64,000 bases of DNA. Origin: Diphasiastrum complanatum (lineage: Eukaryota; Streptophyta; Lycopodiopsida; Lycopodiales; Lycopodiaceae). Each line of letters begins with the position of its first letter. Position 1 is the stretch's first letter. A program made the translations under genes and the position numbers. Below the pieces are notes generated by a model, which saw only the letters and a program-made list of their open reading frames with translations, ran no database searches and was not told the DNA's origin. Positions 21,985-33,010 of this stretch are shown here, piece by piece. Location of the stretch: positions 43,211,025 to 43,275,024 of the forward strand of contig CM055112.1 of the NCBI GenBank assembly GCA_029204225.1, given 5' to 3'.

Positions 21985-22200
21985 GCTTCTGGTAATCGAC
22001 TCTATGGTCGACGCTAGCATCGTCGACCTTAGCATCGATTACCAGAACTTAATAGACGCTAAGGTCGATGTTAGCAACGTTGACCTTAGCGTCAATTACC
22101 AGAACTTAATAGATGCTAGCGTCGACCATAACGTCTATTAAGTTCTAGTAATCGATGCTAAGGTCGACGTTGCTAGCGTCGACCTTAGAGTCGATTACCA
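21985..22200. repeat. Nested palindrome array (GGTCGACG/CGTCGACC units)
   Basis: Four or so units of roughly 45-57 bp, each nearly self-complementary (e.g. CTGGTAATCGA … TCGATTACCAG). They contain GCTAAGGTCGACG and CGTCGACCTTAGC and are joined by AACTTAATAGA. The array could fold into a large cruciform. The partner array is at 37,440-37,655. It resembles the subterminal repeat clusters where CACTA transposases bind, but that role is inference. Confidence 0.75.
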
Positions 22201-22204
22201 GCAG

Positions 22205-22324
22205 TTGAATAACCTGGCACGTCGTGGTTTCTCCCCATTTCAATTTTCAGTTTTTGAGCGTGAGGAGGAGGATATTTTTGTGCCTAGCGATGGTGCTACT
22301 CTAAAAGGGTGTAAAGCTTGGAGT

Positions 22325-22340
<16 letters not shown>
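22205..22340 (+). CDS. Short conserved exon-like ORF in the inverted repeat
   Basis: It encodes FSPFQFSVFEREEEDIFVPS … CKAWSRAWSK followed by GTAAGT. The partner copy (37,503-37,320, minus) encodes nearly the same peptide, FFPFQFSVFEREEEDIFAPS. Conservation of the peptide and donor suggests a real exon of the transposon family. Product unknown. Confidence 0.4.
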
Positions 22341-22870
<530 letters not shown>

Positions 22871-23799
22871 TTACCACAGTATCCTCAGTTGGAGTAAAGT
22901 TTCTTGTGGTAAAGCTTTTGGAGACAAGGTGAGCATTGTTTACTTTGAATCTTGTTTCTTTGTTTTGTTGAAAGATTGCTGTTTTGTTTTGTTAAAATCT
23001 TGTTGCTTTGTTTGTGGGTATTTTCTTTCAATTAAAACTTTCTAAAATAATGTGAAGAGCATATGCTACAGGTTGATAAAGATAAACATTTTAAAATCAT
23101 GAAAACAAGTAAGACAGTTGAAAAGGGCTTTAGTGTTTAGAGGTTAGATTAAAGGATTTATAGAAAGGGTATACACGAGGACATGATATAAAGAGATTTA
23201 GGGTAAAAGATTTAAATTAAAGATTTAGTAACAGTTGATCAGAGGTAAGGATTGTCATAGAGGAATTGAATAAAAAGGAAATACAGTTTATGTTTAGGCT
23301 TGTGGTTATTGTTAATTTTAAAGATTGATCATGAGTACACCATATCTCATTCTTTATTTATTGAGTGTGGAGAATTCATATAGAAAATTTTAGTTGCATC
23401 AGTGATTCATTGAAAACTCGGCAATAAAAAAAAACATGATATAATCAACCACTTCTAAGGCTAATTTACTTATCAAATACTTCACTAGTCCATTAAGTGG
23501 ACTAAAAACCCCCTCAACCAATGGCTATACAAGTTGTCGGATACATAAAATATGCAATATACTTCCACATAAACTAATAATATCACTTGAAAGTTTTCTA
23601 CTTTTATTCTGATTTAGAATCCCAAAAAATCAGCTAACATTTAAGGAATTTAGATTATCTTTCAGGATAGGATCATGAACGGAAAATGGTATTTCAATAT
23701 AGGGTTGGACAATACACAATTGTTCATATTGTTCTATATAAAATGGTACTAGATGAAAAATTGCATAGATGCTTAGAAATATTTGTTATTTGCATTGTA

Positions 23800-24174
23800 A
23801 TCTAGGCTCTTCATTCTGAAGATGCAGGAAGACATTATGCGATAATAAATACAATTAACATGATTCTAAATGTGAAATATTGGTGGTCAACTATGTACAA
23901 AGATGTCATGAAATTTATTAGATCCGGTGGTCATTGTCAAAGAGTTGGTAACCCAATATCTTCTATGAATTGGCCTATGACACATATTATACCACTAGCA
24001 CCATACAAAAAGTGGGGACCATTTAAGTCTGTCACTAGATACACAAAAAAAAAACATTTTTTGGTAGCTATGGATTATGTCACAAAGATGGTTGAAAGCA
24101 AAGCAACAAGGAAAAATGATGTGAAGATAGTTGTAGACTTCCTGTTCTACCACATGATCACATGTCATTTTTAG
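23800..24174 (+). pseudogene. Ty3/gypsy integrase relic (zinc finger and start of core)
   Basis: The sequence encodes a gypsy integrase HHCC finger (GRHYAIINT … KYWWSTMYKDVMKFIRSGGH-CQRVG) followed by NPISSMNWPM and the core start LVAMDYVTKMVESKAT … DVKIVVDFLF. The second finger cysteine is lost (SGGHCQ rather than S-C-x2-CQ) and a deletion removes part of the FVGP segment. It ends abruptly at 24,174. No gypsy RT or LTR is nearby. Confidence 0.85.
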
Positions 24175-24179
24175 TGCCT

Positions 24180-24720
24180 ACATAGTCAAGGAAATTGCCA
24201 AGGGTAGATATTTTCCTTGTGTTCTTTATGATAGAGTTGCAGTAGACCTCATCCTTTAGGCCTAAAGTGGAACTTATTTGAAGATCACATTTGGCATAGG
24301 AAATATGTTTGTGTTAATTAGAATCTAGGCTGATATCATACTCTCCTCGAGTCTTACATCTAAAGGCTTTGAACACCTTTATCGAACAAGGAGTATGACT
24401 TAGTGGGTGAAGCATGATTTAGATCGATTGTATACCCCTAAATATTTGGAGATGCCTAACTAATCTCATAAGAACAAGACACCACATATAGAGTGGTGTG
24501 GTGTCTAGTTCTATCTCTAATAAATTAAACTCTATTGGATGTGGATCCAAACACATCGGCTGGTTTATCATGTTGGATGGCTTTGTACTTCAATGCTAGC
24601 CCTTAGAAAAGCACGAGTTTACCCTTCACCTATGGAGAGGTTAAAAAAACTTGGTGCATTAGCCTTTGTATTGATTCATGATAATGTCGTCGAATGTATG
24701 TGCTTGTGACCTAGCCTTGG
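24180..24720. other. Unassigned non-coding stretch
   Basis: Nothing recognisable: no ORF, terminal repeat or microsatellite that I can support. It separates the gypsy integrase relic from the copia RT fragment. Confidence 0.5.
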
Positions 24721-24724
24721 GCCT

Positions 24725-25795
24725 CCAAAAGTATCTTCAAGTATTATTGATGGTGATGTGGATGGATCTAACATTCTTGATGTTGATCTAAAGGATCTTA
24801 CTTTGGATGGTGATGATGAACGACCATCATCAAGTCAAAAGCCAAAGGGAACATGAAGGGAAAGACAAATTCCTTCAAGGCTCACATATGATGAAATGGG
24901 TAAGCAAGTAGCTGCTTGAAATTATTTTGCTTTCCTACATTTGTAGATGAAGCAAGGAACAAAGAGGAGTGGATCCAAGCAATGGATCTTGTGTATCAAG
25001 CTCTTATAAAGAATGGAACATGGTGATTGGTGGAGTTACCTAAAGACAAAAAAGTTATTGGATGCAAATGGATCTTCAAGGTGAAGACAAACCAAGATGG
25101 ATCTATCAATAAATACAAGGCAAGGTTGGGGAAAAACGGACATGCTCAAGAACATGACTATGATGAAACCTTTGCACCCATGGCAAAGATGGTGAATATT
25201 CGGGTCATCATTTCTCTTGCTACTCTTTATGGATGGGACCTATGGCAATTGGACATTACAACTGCATTTTTGAATGCTGATCTTGAAGAGGAAGTGTACA
25301 TGGAGCAACCTGAGAGCTACATTTCACCTACAAAGCCAAATCATGTGTGTCTTCTCCAAAAGAGTTTTTGTGGCCATAAGCAAGCACCAAGGAGTTGGTA
25401 TGCTAAGCTTAACACTTTTCTACTCTCTCAAGGCTTTGTTATGAGTGAGTGTGATCATTCACTTTATTATAGGTTTGTTGGAAATGATATTACCATCTTG
25501 CTAATCTATGTGGATGATGTCATCTTGAGTGGTGGAGACAATCAAGATGTGGATGATATCAAGAGTCCTCTTAAGAAGGAATTTGAGGTGCATGATCTTG
25601 GTCACTTGCATTACATTTTAGGAATAGAAGTTATTAGATCTTCTTAATCTACTTTCATTTGTGAAGAGAAATATGCTTATTCTATTCTAGAAAGATTTCA
25701 TATGGTAGATGCAAGATCTTGTGATACACCTATGGAGTCTCATGTAATGATTCAATTCATGCAAGATCCTACAGAGGAGCATTGGAAGATAGGAA
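24725..25795 (+). pseudogene. Copia reverse transcriptase fragment
   Basis: An upstream part (24,740-25,020) with several stops matches the acidic linker before RT. The ORF 25,027-25,647 (206 codons) carries ELPKDKKVIGCKWIFKVKTN, DETFAPMAKMVNIRVIISLA, QLDITTAFLNADLEEEVYME, KQAPRSWYAKLN and an intact catalytic YVDD in ILLIYVDDVILSGGD, then YILGIEVIRSS and stop. A further stretch to 25,795 (SILERFHMVDARSCDTPMES) continues the family, then ends abruptly; RNase H is missing. GHKQAPRSW replaces the usual GLKQ. Confidence 0.85.
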
Positions 25796-25944
25796 AACGA
25801 GTTTTAATTTAGGTTTTGACCTGTCAAGGATCTTACTGGCAATATAGTTTAGCTAATTTGCAAGCAATCTGACATCAATCAGATAAATAGTAAAGAGAGA
25901 TCACACACAAAACCAAGAGAACACTTCTGAACTGTATTTACGAA

Positions 25945-26138
25945 AGAGACTGAAAGATATATATATAAAGTCTAATTTTTGTCGGGTACCGCTACATGAC
26001 AGTTCGGTCCCCGTTACGGGACGCATGTCCCAACTTACACACTATGTGTACCGTCAAATTGGCACACATGCATACTATCACTGCTGAACATGGAAAGTCA
26101 TGAAATGTGAGAGAAACTCGGGCTTACTTATTCTAACA
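25945..26138 (-). repeat. 3' LTR (partial) of the minus-strand copia 26-31 kb
   Basis: It matches 30,622-30,846 from AAAGAGACTGAAAGATATAT to TTATTCTAACA, lacking about 30 bp that the other LTR has. It ends in …CTAACA (minus-strand TGTTAG) and is preceded, in minus orientation, by the polypurine-like GGGAGAG. The outer limit is uncertain because similarity to the other LTR stops at 25,945 although LTR-like sequence may start near 25,818. Confidence 0.8.
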
Positions 26139-26236
26139 CTCTCCCTTAAGCCCTAGTTTATCTTTCTTACAAAGAGCTTTTCTCTAAAAAACTCAAACTT
26201 ATCAGTACTTAAAGGTTTAGTGAATATATCAGCTAA

Positions 26237-26551
26237 TTAATTCTCTGTCTTACAATGCACTATCTCTATTTTATTAGATAACAACTTCTCTCTAATGAAA
26301 TGATACTGAATTTCTATATGCTTTGTGTGTGCATTAAATATAGGATTTGTAGCTAGCTGTATGGTACTCTGACTGTCACATTTGATCACAGTAGGCTTAT
26401 TCTGCAGAATTTCAATGTGTTCTAGCATTCTTCTTAGCCAAACTGCTTTCTGCGTAGCTGAACATAGTGCTTTGTATTCTGCTTTTGTAGTAGAAAGAGC
26501 AACTGTGTCTTGTTTCTTACTTGACCAAGAAAAATACACCATTACCAACAT
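26237..26551 (-). pseudogene. Copia RNase H domain
   Basis: It encodes WSSKKQDTVALSTTKAEYKA, the conserved copia RNase H entry, then KCDSQSTIQLATNPIFNAHT and HIEIQYHFIREKLLSNKIEI. The D and E catalytic positions (TKAEY, KCDSQS) are kept. The domain is out of frame with RT upstream and lacks its C-terminal DILTK tail. Confidence 0.85.
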
Positions 26552-26646
26552 GAAATATATAACCTGTGGTAGATCTCATGTCATCAATACAGCCTGCCCA
26601 ATCTGAATCAACAAAGCCCTGTAAAATTGGTAAAATATGTTGCCTC

Positions 26647-27951
26647 TCATATATCATGGGTTATCGTGCCCTTCACATAACGAAGAATTCTCTTTGTTGC
26701 TTTCCAATGAATCTCTCTAGGAGTAGCCATGAATTGACTTACAACGCTTACAACATAACTAATGTCAGGATGAGTAGTTGTGAGATAAATCAGCGAACCA
26801 ACTAATTGACGAAATAAAGTGGCATCAACTAGTACACTCTCATCCTGATTAGATAGTTTCTTACCAACCTCCACAGGTGTGGATACTAGCTTGCTGTCGC
26901 ACATTTTCAAAAGCTTCAAAATCTCATTCACATAATTTGTCTGTGTTAGTGCGATGCTATTGCAACCTTGCCATACTTCCACTTCCAAACAATAGTGCAT
27001 CAAGCCAAGATCAGTCATATCAAATCTAGAGGATAAGTCTTTCTTGATTGCGCCAATCAACTCATCATCATTTCCTGTGATTATGAGGTTGTCTACGTAC
27101 AAGACAATCAGTGTGATACTAGAGTCACGAGCAAAGCAGTAAAGATTGAAATCTGAAAAAGTGCGTATCAGACCTGTGGAAAGGAGATGCTCATCAAAGT
27201 GGCTATACCAAGCACGTGGTGCTTGTTTCAATCCATACAAGGCTTTCTTCAATTTGCACACTTTGTCTTCCATGCCATGTGTCACAAAGCCAGTAGGTTG
27301 CTCCATGTACACTTCTTCTTCAAGTTTACCATTCATAAATGCAGACTTTACGTCCATCTGATGTAGATTCCATCCAAATAGTGCCGCCAAAGCAATCACC
27401 ATGCGAAGTGCATTCCACTTGGCCACAAGAGCGAAGGTCTCTTCGTAGTCAATGCCCTTACTTTGTGCATAGCCTTTCACTACAAGCCTTGCTTTGTGTT
27501 TTGCAATAGTTCCATCGGCATTGTACTTTGTCCTATATACCCATTTGTTGGCAATGGGTCTTTTGCCCTTTGGAAGATCCACTATCTCCCATGTGTCATG
27601 ATGTTTGATGGAATCAATCTCCTCCTGCATTGCTTTTTGCCATATCTCCTGATGTTTGGCCTCCTCAAAGCAAGAGGGTTCAGTAGATGAAATAATATCA
27701 CTCATAAGTGCAAGATTTATCTTAAACTTGTCAGGTTCCTTCCTCTCTCGTGTGAAATGCTGCAACTCTCCCTCCTTGTTGGGCTCAACAATTTCCCCTT
27801 CCTTGTCACTCATGAGTTTAGTATACCATTTGGATAACTTATGTTGAGGTGATCCGCTACAAGGTGAATAGGAATCCCATGGTGCATCTTGCTCCTTCCT
27901 TTTATCACCTGTTACCTTAGTCTTTTTCGATCCAATAGATTTGTTTCTCAC
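26647..27951 (-). CDS. Copia reverse transcriptase, 434-codon ORF with YVDN active site
   Basis: A long, open RT frame. It contains TWEIVDLPKGKRPIANKWVY (thumb/finger entry), DYEETFALVAKWNALRMVIA, QMDVKSAFMNGKLEEEVYME (motif A), KKALYGLKQAPRAWY (motif B) and VLYVDNLIITGNDDE where YVDD is expected (motif C). RFDMTDLGLMHYCLEVEV, SLIYLTTTHPDISYVVSVVS and ILRYVKGT follow. Replacing the second catalytic aspartate by asparagine should abolish polymerisation; the ORF is otherwise intact. Confidence 0.85.
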   Translation of the reverse strand: MRNKSIGSKKTKVTGDKRKEQDAPWDSYSPCSGSPQHKLSKWYTKLMSDKEGEIVEPNKEGELQHFTRERKEPDKFKINLALMSDIISSTEPSCFEEAKHQEIWQKAMQEEIDSIKHHDTWEIVDLPKGKRPIANKWVYRTKYNADGTIAKHKARLVVKGYAQSKGIDYEETFALVAKWNALRMVIALAALFGWNLHQMDVKSAFMNGKLEEEVYMEQPTGFVTHGMEDKVCKLKKALYGLKQAPRAWYSHFDEHLLSTGLIRTFSDFNLYCFARDSSITLIVLYVDNLIITGNDDELIGAIKKDLSSRFDMTDLGLMHYCLEVEVWQGCNSIALTQTNYVNEILKLLKMCDSKLVSTPVEVGKKLSNQDESVLVDATLFRQLVGSLIYLTTTHPDISYVVSVVSQFMATPREIHWKATKRILRYVKGTITHDI

Positions 27952-28098
27952 TCTCCATCTCGTCTCTATGGTGAGAGGAGTACCACGCCCCTCATCATCA
28001 TCATCATGATCTTCCTGTGGTGGTAGAACTATTTCATCCTTTTTGAGAAGCTTGCATAGCTCATCATTATTCTCTTCTTCATCCCCAAATCTATGGAT

Positions 28099-28992
28099 TT
28101 AATCAAATAAGACATCACGACTTATGTGCACATGTAGCTCCACTGGATCATAACATCTATATCCCTTGGTTTGTTCATCATATCCTGTAAAAATGCACTT
28201 CAAGGCCTTTACCTGCATTTTGGCTCTCTTGCTCTTAGGTATGTGAACATACACTCGGCATCCAAATACTCGCAACCCATCCATCTTAGGCATCTTACCA
28301 GTGAATGCCTCCTCGGGTGTGCGATTATGTATTGCAACTGTAGGGCTTCTATTTTGTAAGAACACAGCAGTTTTAACAGCTTCTCCCCATAAAGAATCAG
28401 TAACTCCCATATGTGTCATCATTGCCGTAGTTGCTTCAACAATGGTATGATTCTTTCTTTCAGCTACCCCATTATGTTGAGGTGTATCAACTTGCGCAAA
28501 CTCCTGTTTAATGCCATGCTCCTTGCAAAAGTCAATAAAATATGTGGAACAATACTCACCACCACGATCTGCCCTGAGTATCTTGATCTTAGCACTTGAC
28601 TGATTTTCAACCAATGCTTTGAAGCTTTTGAAGCATCCAAATGTGTCAGACTTCTGCTTAATGGTGTAGGTCCAGGTCTTCCATGAGTGATCATCAATGA
28701 AGGTTAGCAAATAAAATGCTTTACCAATAGACATTACCTTCATTGGCCCACATAGGTCAGAGTGTATCAACTCAAGCACTCGTTTTTCCCTTGTTGCTCC
28801 TTCTTTGTTGAACTTCTTCCTGTGTAGCTTGCCTAGTACGCACTCCTTGCAAATAGAGTCTTCTTTGTCATCCAAACTAGGTAGACCTGTTACCATCTTG
28901 AGCTTACGAAGTAGCCTCAAGCTTTTGAAGTTCAAATGCCCCATGCGCCTATGCCATAAATCACTTTGTGACATAGATGTAGATGCTAACAC
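28099..28992 (-). CDS. Copia integrase (zinc-binding domain plus core), 297 codons
   Basis: It shows the zinc-binding segment LWHRRMGHLNFKSL … CKECVLGKLHR and the core with ELIHSDLCGPM (first D), FLLTFIDDHS-like LLTFIDDHSW, ILRADRGGEYCS (second D) and TPQHNGVAERKNHTIVEAT (catalytic E region), all in one frame. The tail HNRTPEEAFTGKMPKMDGLR … FTGYDEQTKGYRCYDP ends at a TAA after RDVLFD, separating it from RT. Catalytic residues appear intact. Confidence 0.9.
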   Translation of the reverse strand: MLASTSMSQSDLWHRRMGHLNFKSLRLLRKLKMVTGLPSLDDKEDSICKECVLGKLHRKKFNKEGATREKRVLELIHSDLCGPMKVMSIGKAFYLLTFIDDHSWKTWTYTIKQKSDTFGCFKSFKALVENQSSAKIKILRADRGGEYCSTYFIDFCKEHGIKQEFAQVDTPQHNGVAERKNHTIVEATTAMMTHMGVTDSLWGEAVKTAVFLQNRSPTVAIHNRTPEEAFTGKMPKMDGLRVFGCRVYVHIPKSKRAKMQVKALKCIFTGYDEQTKGYRCYDPVELHVHISRDVLFD

Positions 28993-29163
28993 ATTGCATT
29001 TCGTAACAACAGCATTTTACTTGTACAAACCACAAGTTTGATCCCTAAAGCCATCAGCAATCACCTTGAAACCCCATTTCACATCCTTGATCTGGCATTT
29101 CTTGTCGTTGAACTCCACCTTCAACTTATGATCTGTCATTATACCAACAGATAAAAGACTCTT

Positions 29164-30260
29164 TTAAAGGCCAAGAATATACAACACATTTTCAATTACC
29201 TTCACATGTCCATTAGGAAATTGAATAGGCACTGCACCAACTCCATGGATTTGGCACTCGTCGTCGTTCGCCTGCGCAACTCTATCTCCATCATCAGTAA
29301 GCTCCAGATTTTTAAACCATGATTTGTTGCCAGTCTTATGTCTCGTTGCTCCTGAGTCCACGTACCAATGTGTATGATCAATGGAATGTTGCGATTCTAA
29401 TGCTGTCGCAAATGCCATGCTTTGATCTTCATTATCACTATCATTCTGTTCTTCGACAAAATTGGTCAACTGCTTCACTTTGCCCCTCTTAATATCCGTC
29501 TTCTTTTTGCGACAATCTCTTGCCCAATGTCCAGGATTTTGGCAATAGAAACAATCGTCTTTCTTCTTCTTGTTTGATGTGGATCCTTGATTGTCATCCT
29601 CCACATTCGACTTCTTGGATTTATGCTTCCCTTTGGCTAGCATTGCTTGATCTTCTCATGTGGGAAGTCGAGTTTTTACCACTTCACACCTTTGTTCCTC
29701 CTGTAGGATGATGCCATGAAGATTTTCAAATGTTGGTAGTCTATCCCTTGAAGCAATGCCACTTGCAAACATTTGGAAATTTTCGGGTAGGCCATTTATA
29801 GCTGTGTGAACCAGCTCAACATTTCTTATTGGTTCACCAATATTGTTAACTGGTCTTGTAACTCCTTTATTCATGTGAAATAGGACCCTATGCCCTCATT
29901 TTCCTCCATGCAAACACTTATGAGTTTGGTCCTCAAAAACATCATTTGAGAGGGGTTTGCCATTTGAAACTGCGTTTTGAGTGCATCCCAAGCGCTTTTT
30001 GTTGATACAGTTTCACTGATGTGGGCAATAACATGATCCTTCATTGACAAGTTTATCAAGGATAAGGCCTTCTACGCCCTTTTGTCAAATGCATGAATAT
30101 CAGCTGGAGTTGTAGTTGGCCATTGTTCCACCCCAGTGACAATGTCCCACAGCTCCTTTTCCATGAAAATACTTTTCATTTTGAATTTCCAAATGTTGTA
30201 ATTGGATACCCCATCCAATCTACTAGCTTCTCCGAGCATGGATTCTCCCAATCCTGCCAT
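29164..30260 (-). pseudogene. Copia gag and protease (broken into frames)
   Basis: Gag starts MAGLGESMLGEASRLDGVSN and continues YNIWKFKMKSIFMEKELWD; middle blocks at 30,059-29,871 and 29,874-29,656 are in other frames. The ORF 29,643-29,164 carries the knuckle CFYCQNPGHWARDC (C-x2-C-x4-H-x4-C), then HWYVDSGATRHKTGN with the protease DSG. A stop follows LYILGL. Confidence 0.85.
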
Positions 30261-30621
30261 TTTGCCAAAAATTGCTCCTATAGTGCCTTAATGAGGCCCA
30301 ATGACAAGCTTATAGAGCAATTTAGACTTCTAAAAGTCAACTTTAAGGTCTGACCAAAAAAGTTTCAGGACCTCCCGCCGCTTTTTCACCAAATCAGAAG
30401 CCAAATCGGTGTCGTCCTCCGAAATGCCCTTTGTCACCAACTCCCAACTACTTTCCCACTGGAATGGTGAAAAGACTTTTGGCACATTCCGAACAATTTC
30501 TCCGCGGCAATCCCTCTGTTTTTAGGTACTGTACTTGCAGGGTACAATATTTTTTTGCCCTTAGTTTGGAGGATTTTGGCTTTTGGACGGCCTTAAACGA
30601 AGCTTTAGACCAAAAGTTAAA

Positions 30622-30846
30622 ACAAAAGAGACTGAAAGATATATATACACAATCTAATTTTTGTGGAGTACCACTGCATGACAGTTCGGTCCCCATTACG
30701 GGACACATGTCCCAACTTACACTACGTGTACCGTCAAATTGGCAGACATGCATACTATCACAAAGACAGTAACAAACTTGAAATCACTGTTGAACATGGA
30801 AAGTCATGAATTGTGAGAGAAACTCGGGCTTACTTATTCTAACAAG
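30622..30846 (-). repeat. 5' LTR (partial) of the minus-strand copia
   Basis: It matches 25,945-26,138 and ends TTATTCTAACA, so the element boundary is 30,846. Sequence between here and gag (30,270-30,620) does not match the other LTR and lacks a recognisable primer-binding site. Confidence 0.8.
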
Positions 30847-31030
30847 CCTGCTATAAAAGGATGTAACTCGTGGGAAGAGAAAAAATTCTCTCTTATCTCA
30901 TTCATGCGTATACATGGTTCTCTTGGGCTGTACTATCCATTGGTGCACTATACTTGTGATATCTTGCAATTCTATGTGTAGAATGCTCATTAAATGCTAT
31001 TTTTAGATCCACACGTGTGAAATACAGCAA
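30847..31030 (+). repeat. Fragment of another LTR ending in a G-box motif
   Basis: It ends ATCCACACGTGTGAAATACA, close to the 3' end of the 820-bp LTR family (CCACACGTGTGAAATTCAACA), and is preceded by TATAAAAGG at about 30,854. Probably a truncated, diverged LTR of that family or a relative. Confidence 0.45.
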
Positions 31031-32990
31031 GGTACTATTATTGTATAGACATAAACATTATTTTATGTTTTGATTCATGTTTGATCAAGATATATTAGAG
31101 TTTGCATCTCATTTTTTGTGTAGATGCTGATTTTTCTACATTGGCAAGAATGTTGATATGTTGTCTTTCTAACCCAAGATCATTTTGTAGGTTTGGATCA
31201 TAGTTGCACAAAAACGCATTTTTGGGCAATAAGGTTCCCATAAACGAGTTTCGGACACCAGAATCGCTGAGAAAAGAAAACAAATTGTATATTTATTTTG
31301 CCCTGAAATTGCATGAAACTAGACCTGAAATTGCCCTAAACTAAACCCAATTGTAACCATAACACCTGCCAATCTACACAAATACAATGCCCTTGATCAG
31401 AGCTTTAATTTGATACCCATACTGTCTGAAAAATTAAAAAGAAAAATGATGTTTATGAGAAATGTTGGCCAAAACCAGAAACACGATCATAGAAACATGT
31501 TTCTGACTGCATTTATGAATGTGTTTTTGGAACCTTCATGCAACTATGGTTTAGATCTTAATGGATCTCAAATCTTTCACATGGTATTAGAGCATGTGTT
31601 TCAGGTTATGAAGGAAGCAATCATATCCATCGATGATTTGGAAAAGATATCAATGCTAAATTGGATTCTACACTAAAGGAAAATTATGTTTGAACAAGAA
31701 AAATAAGCTTACTCAAATTTGTATTGAGAACAAAAAAGTGATAAGGGTGTACCATTGTCAGAGATGATCTGTACAACTTTCGAAGGCCAAATAACTTCAA
31801 AATCTTTTGAGTCCCTCACAGTTTTAAACTTTTTACATGGCCTTAATAATAGGACATTCCCTCAAACCACATGTTGTAATTTAATACACCAAAACCCTAC
31901 ACCCAATGCTTCCCCATGGCAAGGGAGCTTGGGATTCTTGCTCAAAACAATCCCAGTACCAACTACTTCATTTCAAATGCTTGATACGTTAACTCTCTAC
32001 ATATACTTATGGAAAAACCTCAATATTTGACATTGTGAGCCCAATATTACTAATAATGAGTACATAAAACAAATAATAACATATTTATGAGATATTATAT
32101 ACCTCGAACTCAATAGACAATTTTCTTGTGCTTAGCATTCTCTCTCACATCTCTCTCTCTCAATCCATATCGTTGTCCTAAAATTCAATAACACTCAACA
32201 ACAGATGGTTAACTATGCAGTTTGCACTTACCAAAGAAACTTGCTTAGAAGAAGTCACCTTCGAACATAAAGTTAACTCTCTACTTCTCTTAGAAGAGAG
32301 GCTCTTTCTAGTTGGCAACTTTTCGCTAATCCATTTCGCAAGATGACATATGAAAAAGATTATGAAATTGTAAGAAAACTTATCTCTATCTCTCTAATGA
32401 GGATTTAAGGTAAGACATCCCATGCATTGTCTTGTGTCTCAAAGTACATGTGTAATAATTAGACTCTTAGAAAGAAGTGAGGTTAAATATAACGGCTGAC
32501 CTGAACCCAACTATTGTAGCATTGGATCCTCCTCTACAGCAACACGTTGCATGATCAAAACTGAAATAAGGAAAATATCTCATTCTCTCTCTTTGTCTCT
32601 CTCCCTCTCTGTCTCTCTTTATGTAGATAGCTAGGACCGTACCAAGTTTCAAAAGAAAGAGATGTAGAGAGAGAAAAAAGAAATGAGAAAGTGAACTAAC
32701 CTAGGATAAACTTTTCATCATCTCGATCTGCATCTCTACAGTCTTTCGGAGTTCTTCCATTTCTTCCCTGTAGACACTTAGGCCTCTTACTCTCTTTCAT
32801 CCCCGACTATTTTTTTTTCTAAAATCTTCATTACTTTCTCATCGAGGTTTGTTCTTGGCATATTAAAACCTTCGTTCTACACAAAAAAAAACATAGCTAA
32901 TCAAATTTACATGTAAAGTCATATACATGTTCATCATTACATTTTATAAAATTAAATGCATTTAAACCATTCAAAATATATATGTAGATA
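31031..32990. other. No supported gene; short CT/GA runs
   Basis: A plus-strand open frame (31,410-31,676) encodes a Met-rich peptide with no family resemblance and is probably spurious. CTCTCT runs occur at about 32,146 and 32,580-32,620. Parts may be introns or flanks of the minus-strand transposase module that follows. Confidence 0.4.
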
Positions 32991-33010
32991 TATCTCATGT
33001 TGGGTGTTAC

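Larger units (their letters stand above)
25945..30846 (-). mobile_element. Nearly complete Ty1/copia retrotransposon (minus strand), mutated
   Basis: LTR segments at both ends enclose, in minus order, gag (30,260-29,656), zinc knuckle and protease (29,643-29,164), GAG-pre-integrase and integrase (28,992-28,099), RT (27,951-26,647) and RNase H (26,551-26,237). All domains are present in canonical copia order, but at least one stop separates integrase from RT, frames change in gag, and the RT active site is YVDN. No primer-binding site is evident between the right LTR and gag, so the 5' end may be rearranged. Confidence 0.9.

Noticed and set aside
21985-22200. CRISPR-like array
   Set aside because: Units are palindromes without unique spacers and lie in plant transposon sequence.
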